From the NCBI GenBank assembly GCA_021827245.1, contig JAKAWN010000003.1:1-43246 (forward strand): a DNA stretch of 43,246 nt, written 5' to 3'. This DNA comes from Acidobacteriota bacterium (GTDB lineage Bacteria; Acidobacteriota; Terriglobia; UBA7540). The stretch's first letter is position 1, and every line of letters starts with the position of its first letter. The position numbers and the translations under genes were made by a program. The notes beneath the pieces were generated by a model. It did no database searches, was not told where the DNA came from, and saw only the letters and a list, made by a program, of their open reading frames with translations. Below are positions 42,098 to 43,246 of this stretch, in pieces.

Positions 42098-43246
42098 ATG
42101 TTTGGAAAGATTCTTATAGCCAACCGAGGCGAGATAGCTCTGCGGGTGATCTGCGCCTGCAAGGAATTGGGGATCCGGACAGTTGCTGTTTATTCGGAAG
42201 CCGATCGTTATTCACTTCACGTGCGGTTTGCGGACGAAGCCGTCTGCATCGGCCCTGCGAGGAGTTCGGAGAGCTACCTGAACGTGGCGGCCATCATCTC
42301 GGCGGCGGAGATCACCGGTGCTGAGGCGATCCATCCGGGATACGGTTTTCTGGCTGAAAATCCCAAGTTTGCCGAGGTCTGCGAGACCTGCAAGCTGACA
42401 TTCATCGGTCCCCGGCCTGAGGCCATCCGGCTGATGGGCGACAAGAACATGGCGCGAAAGCGCATGGCGGAACTGGGCCTTCCCGTGCTTCCCGGGACGG
42501 AAGTCCTGCGTTCAGAAGGAGAGGCTCTGGACGCTGCGGATCAGATCGGATATCCCGTCATGGTGAAGGCGGCGGCTGGAGGCGGCGGTAAAGGGATGCG
42601 GATCGTCACCTCGCCCGACGAAATGCCCAAGCTCCTGCAAGTGGCGCAAAACGAGGCGGAAGCAGCCTTCGGTTCATCAGACGTCTACCTGGAAAAGTAT
42701 ATTTCGGCGCCGCGGCATATCGAATTTCAGGTTATGGGCGACAGTCATGGAAAGGTCATCCACCTCGGAGAGCGCGAGTGCACAATCCAGCGTCGTCATC
42801 AGAAGCTGCTCGAGGAGTCGCCTTCCACCCAGATTAGCGTTGAGAAACGCCGGGAGGTTGGATGCAAGGTTATCCGGGCGCTCAGGGAAGTCGGTTACAC
42901 GAACGCGGGGACGGTGGAATTCCTGATGGATGAGCAACGGAACCTCTATTTTTTGGAAATGAATGCGAGGATCCAGGTGGAACATCCGGTGACGGAAATG
43001 GTGACCGGTCTTGACCTTGTGAAAATGCAAATCCAGGTTGCGGCTGGAGAGCCGCTGGCCATTGAAGCGGACACAGTCGGACTTCGGGGACATGCCATCG
43101 AGTGCCGCATTTGCGCTGAAGACCCTCAAACGTTTGCGCCCTCGGCGGGGAAAATAACTGGCTTCCATGTGCCCGGCGGAACCGGTGTCAGGGTCGACAC
43201 GGCCGCTTACGCAGAATCGATTATCCCTCCTTATTACGATTCGCTG
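42098..43246 (+). CDS. accC: Acetyl-CoA carboxylase biotin carboxylase subunit, 3' end cut by window
   Basis: ATG 42098 begins [17 protein letters not shown], the canonical AccC start; 383 codons are visible and the frame is open at the right edge (full family length about 450). An ATP-grasp fold follows: Gly-rich loop [35 protein letters not shown] and the active-site [14 protein letters not shown]. In the last, the usual Thr after Asn is Ala while Glu, Asn and Arg are kept. It carboxylates biotin on AccB using ATP and bicarbonate. No stop is seen, so nothing suggests inactivation. Confidence 0.95.
   Translation, partial: MFGKILIANRGEIALRVICACKELGIRTVAVYSEADRYSLHVRFADEAVCIGPARSSESYLNVAAIISAAEITGAEAIHPGYGFLAENPKFAEVCETCKLTFIGPRPEAIRLMGDKNMARKRMAELGLPVLPGTEVLRSEGEALDAADQIGYPVMVKAAAGGGGKGMRIVTSPDEMPKLLQVAQNEAEAAFGSSDVYLEKYISAPRHIEFQVMGDSHGKVIHLGERECTIQRRHQKLLEESPSTQISVEKRREVGCKVIRALREVGYTNAGTVEFLMDEQRNLYFLEMNARIQVEHPVTEMVTGLDLVKMQIQVAAGEPLAIEADTVGLRGHAIECRICAEDPQTFAPSAGKITGFHVPGGTGVRVDTAAYAESIIPPYYDSL

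Overview
The window reads as a chromosomal segment of a GC-rich soil-type bacterium, most probably an Acidobacteriota member. This is inferred from gene content, not from a marker gene: a long SBBP-repeat/choice-of-anchor surface protein, a TonB with a repetitive linker, several twin-arginine glycoside hydrolases, DUF1080 and DUF4038 proteins, and a pepP-accB-accC run. No rRNA, tRNA, CRISPR array, insertion sequence or phage gene was recognised.

Left part (1-8750). A cut-off membrane protein and an atypical SDR precede a leftward block. In transcription order (right to left) this holds a RecA/RadA-like ATPase with a damaged P-loop (8700-7921), a small helical protein (7912-7565), a family-B DNA polymerase whose exonuclease motifs are lost and whose motifs B and C are altered (7662-5353), then tonB (5251-3965) and a secreted M48 metalloprotease (3943-2270). 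The first three genes are tightly packed or overlapping. They sit behind a near-consensus sigma-70 promoter with a TTTC-N7-GTTC repeat between its -35 and -10 boxes. This looks like a PolB2-type DNA-damage or translesion cassette, analogous in layout to the ImuA-ImuB-DnaE2 mutasome, and is the most interesting system here.

Regulatory block (8751-11472). A strong sigma-54-type promoter (8926-8942) and a G/C-rich hairpin (9134-9158) lie upstream of a NarL/FixJ response regulator and an orphan sigma-54 activator without a receiver domain.

Carbohydrate and housekeeping block (11473-28850). Exported glycoside hydrolases (clan GH-D-like, DUF1080, GH28, DUF4038/GH140-like, GH39-like) suggest plant polysaccharide or pectin side-chain use. 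Between them are a MacB-type permease, a DUF5996/UBP-finger/amino-acid permease operon, a PPK2 polyphosphate kinase and a DoxX protein. PPK2 and DoxX share a duplicated upstream element. A methyltransferase with a signal peptide, a DUF4395-like membrane protein and a NodB-type deacetylase follow.

Lipid-like cluster (29125-36144). A receiver-only response regulator, acyl carrier protein, FabF-type ketosynthase, MGDG/UgtP-like glycosyltransferase, PaaK-like adenylate-forming enzyme, MtnX-like HAD phosphatase and class III aminotransferase run in one direction and end at a 16-bp-stem hairpin. This looks like an uncharacterised amino- or glycolipid pathway. The window closes with the seven-repeat SBBP protein, a clear intrinsic terminator, an M24 aminopeptidase, accB and the 5' part of accC.
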